From: an uncultured Oscillospiraceae bacterium
GTDB taxonomy: Bacteria > Bacillota > Clostridia > Oscillospirales > Oscillospiraceae
NCBI GenBank assembly: GCA_902478785.1
Contig: CABSMJ010000047.1
Location: 1-5,617 of the forward strand
Length of the DNA: 5,617 nt
Reading direction: 5' to 3'
Part shown: positions 5,466 through 5,617 of the stretch, one piece after another
Layout: each line of letters begins with the position of its first letter
Position numbering within the stretch: the stretch's first letter is position 1
Program-made: the position numbers and the translations under genes
The notes under the pieces: model-generated
What the model was told of the DNA's origin: nothing
Database searches by the model: none
Seen by the model: the letters and a program-made list of their open reading frames with translations, nothing else

Positions 5466-5496
5466 ATCATACAACTTTAACATAGCACAAGTTTAA
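5466..5496 (-). promoter_or_regulatory. Possible promoter of the FRG-domain gene
   Basis: On the minus strand TATGAT (+ coordinates 5466-5471) fits a -10 box and lies about 40 bases before the gene start. The best upstream box is TTAAAC (5491-5496) at a long 19-base spacing, so the -35 is weak. The surrounding AT-rich sequence can give such matches by chance. Confidence 0.3.
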
Positions 5497-5541
5497 TAAC
5501 TCCCTGAAATCAAAATACATATTAGGTTAGGAGGTGCCGCT

Positions 5542-5617
5542 ACGGCCACCACGCACTTGATCTCCCACCATATCAGCAAGGGAGAAACCATCGCCCAATC
5601 CCTCAAAGACCGCCTGG
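5542..5617 (+). CDS. Relaxase/mobilization nuclease, 5' end only, ACG at the start position
   Basis: The frame reads ATTHLISHHISKGETIAQSL after the first codon and stays open to the window edge. Relaxases of ICEs in Clostridia commonly begin MATT, then a hydrophobic strand with His, then an NKGKT/SKGET-like segment and a helix, so this is very probably the N-terminus of the DNA-nicking relaxase that starts conjugative transfer. A full ribosome site GGAGG (5530-5534) lies seven bases before codon 1, exactly where a start belongs, but that codon is ACG. No in-frame ATG, GTG or TTG start exists between the upstream stop (5497-5499) and here except an in-frame TTA/ATT stretch, and none appears downstream in view apart from a TTG at 5557. 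Initiation may be poor, or a T-to-C change may have weakened the gene. The catalytic residues lie beyond the window. Confidence 0.7.

Noticed and set aside
3475..5528. TAGGTT at 3475-3480 and 5523-5528 as direct-repeat ends of a recombinase-carrying nested element
   Set aside because: Only six bases match, the flanks differ, and the left copy lies within the recombinase leader. Chance explains it.

Overview
The window looks like part of an integrative and conjugative element (ICE) from a gut-type member of the Clostridia, probably Oscillospiraceae/Ruminococcaceae-like. The evidence is a GC-rich backbone with strong GGAGG ribosome sites, and the order: end of a conjugation ATPase-like gene, CD1108-type NlpC/P60 hydrolase, DUF4315 coiled-coil protein, CD1107/DUF4366 secreted protein, sigma-like HTH fragment, small accessory genes, large serine recombinase, and start of a relaxase. 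The host assignment is an inference from style and family content, not from a marker gene.

Layout. 2-109 is the 3' end of an upstream transfer gene, overlapped by 90-1907, a 605-aa membrane-anchored NlpC/P60 cell-wall hydrolase. 1922-2176 is a DUF4315 protein. 2179-2622 begins as a normal DUF4366 secreted protein but loses its own reading after codon 91 (near 2452). From there the DNA carries, in another frame, the 3' part of a sigma-70 region 4-like gene (to 2741), so an internal deletion appears to have joined two broken genes. 2742-2934 is a GC-rich non-coding stretch with several inverted repeats. 2935-3135 and 3245-3421 are two small genes of unknown function, separated by a palindromic repeat and a perfect 13-bp hairpin. 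3511-4992 is an apparently intact 493-aa large serine recombinase with its own sigma-A-like promoter and a leader hairpin that can bury its ribosome site. 5010-5426 (minus) is an AT-rich cargo gene whose product carries the front half of an FRG domain and appears 3'-truncated. From 5542 a relaxase begins, with ACG where ATG is expected.

How the parts relate. The first genes are surface and transfer components: peptidoglycan opening by the NlpC/P60 enzyme, DUF4315 and DUF4366 as companions of it, and the ATPase as motor. The relaxase would nick and pilot the DNA, and the recombinase would excise or integrate either the whole element or a nested one. The broken DUF4366 and sigma genes and the truncated FRG gene suggest an element that is decaying or has been remodelled.

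The most unusual signal is a 19-bp palindrome (TCTGGACAAAGTGTCCAGA). It occurs three times exactly, plus a fourth near-copy in reverse orientation. Two copies lie in the same reading frame inside unrelated proteins, adding the peptide SGQSVQ to likely flexible regions. A second, different hairpin (251-278, GAAA loop) lies next to the first copy. This resembles small palindromic elements that spread through genes while keeping them readable.
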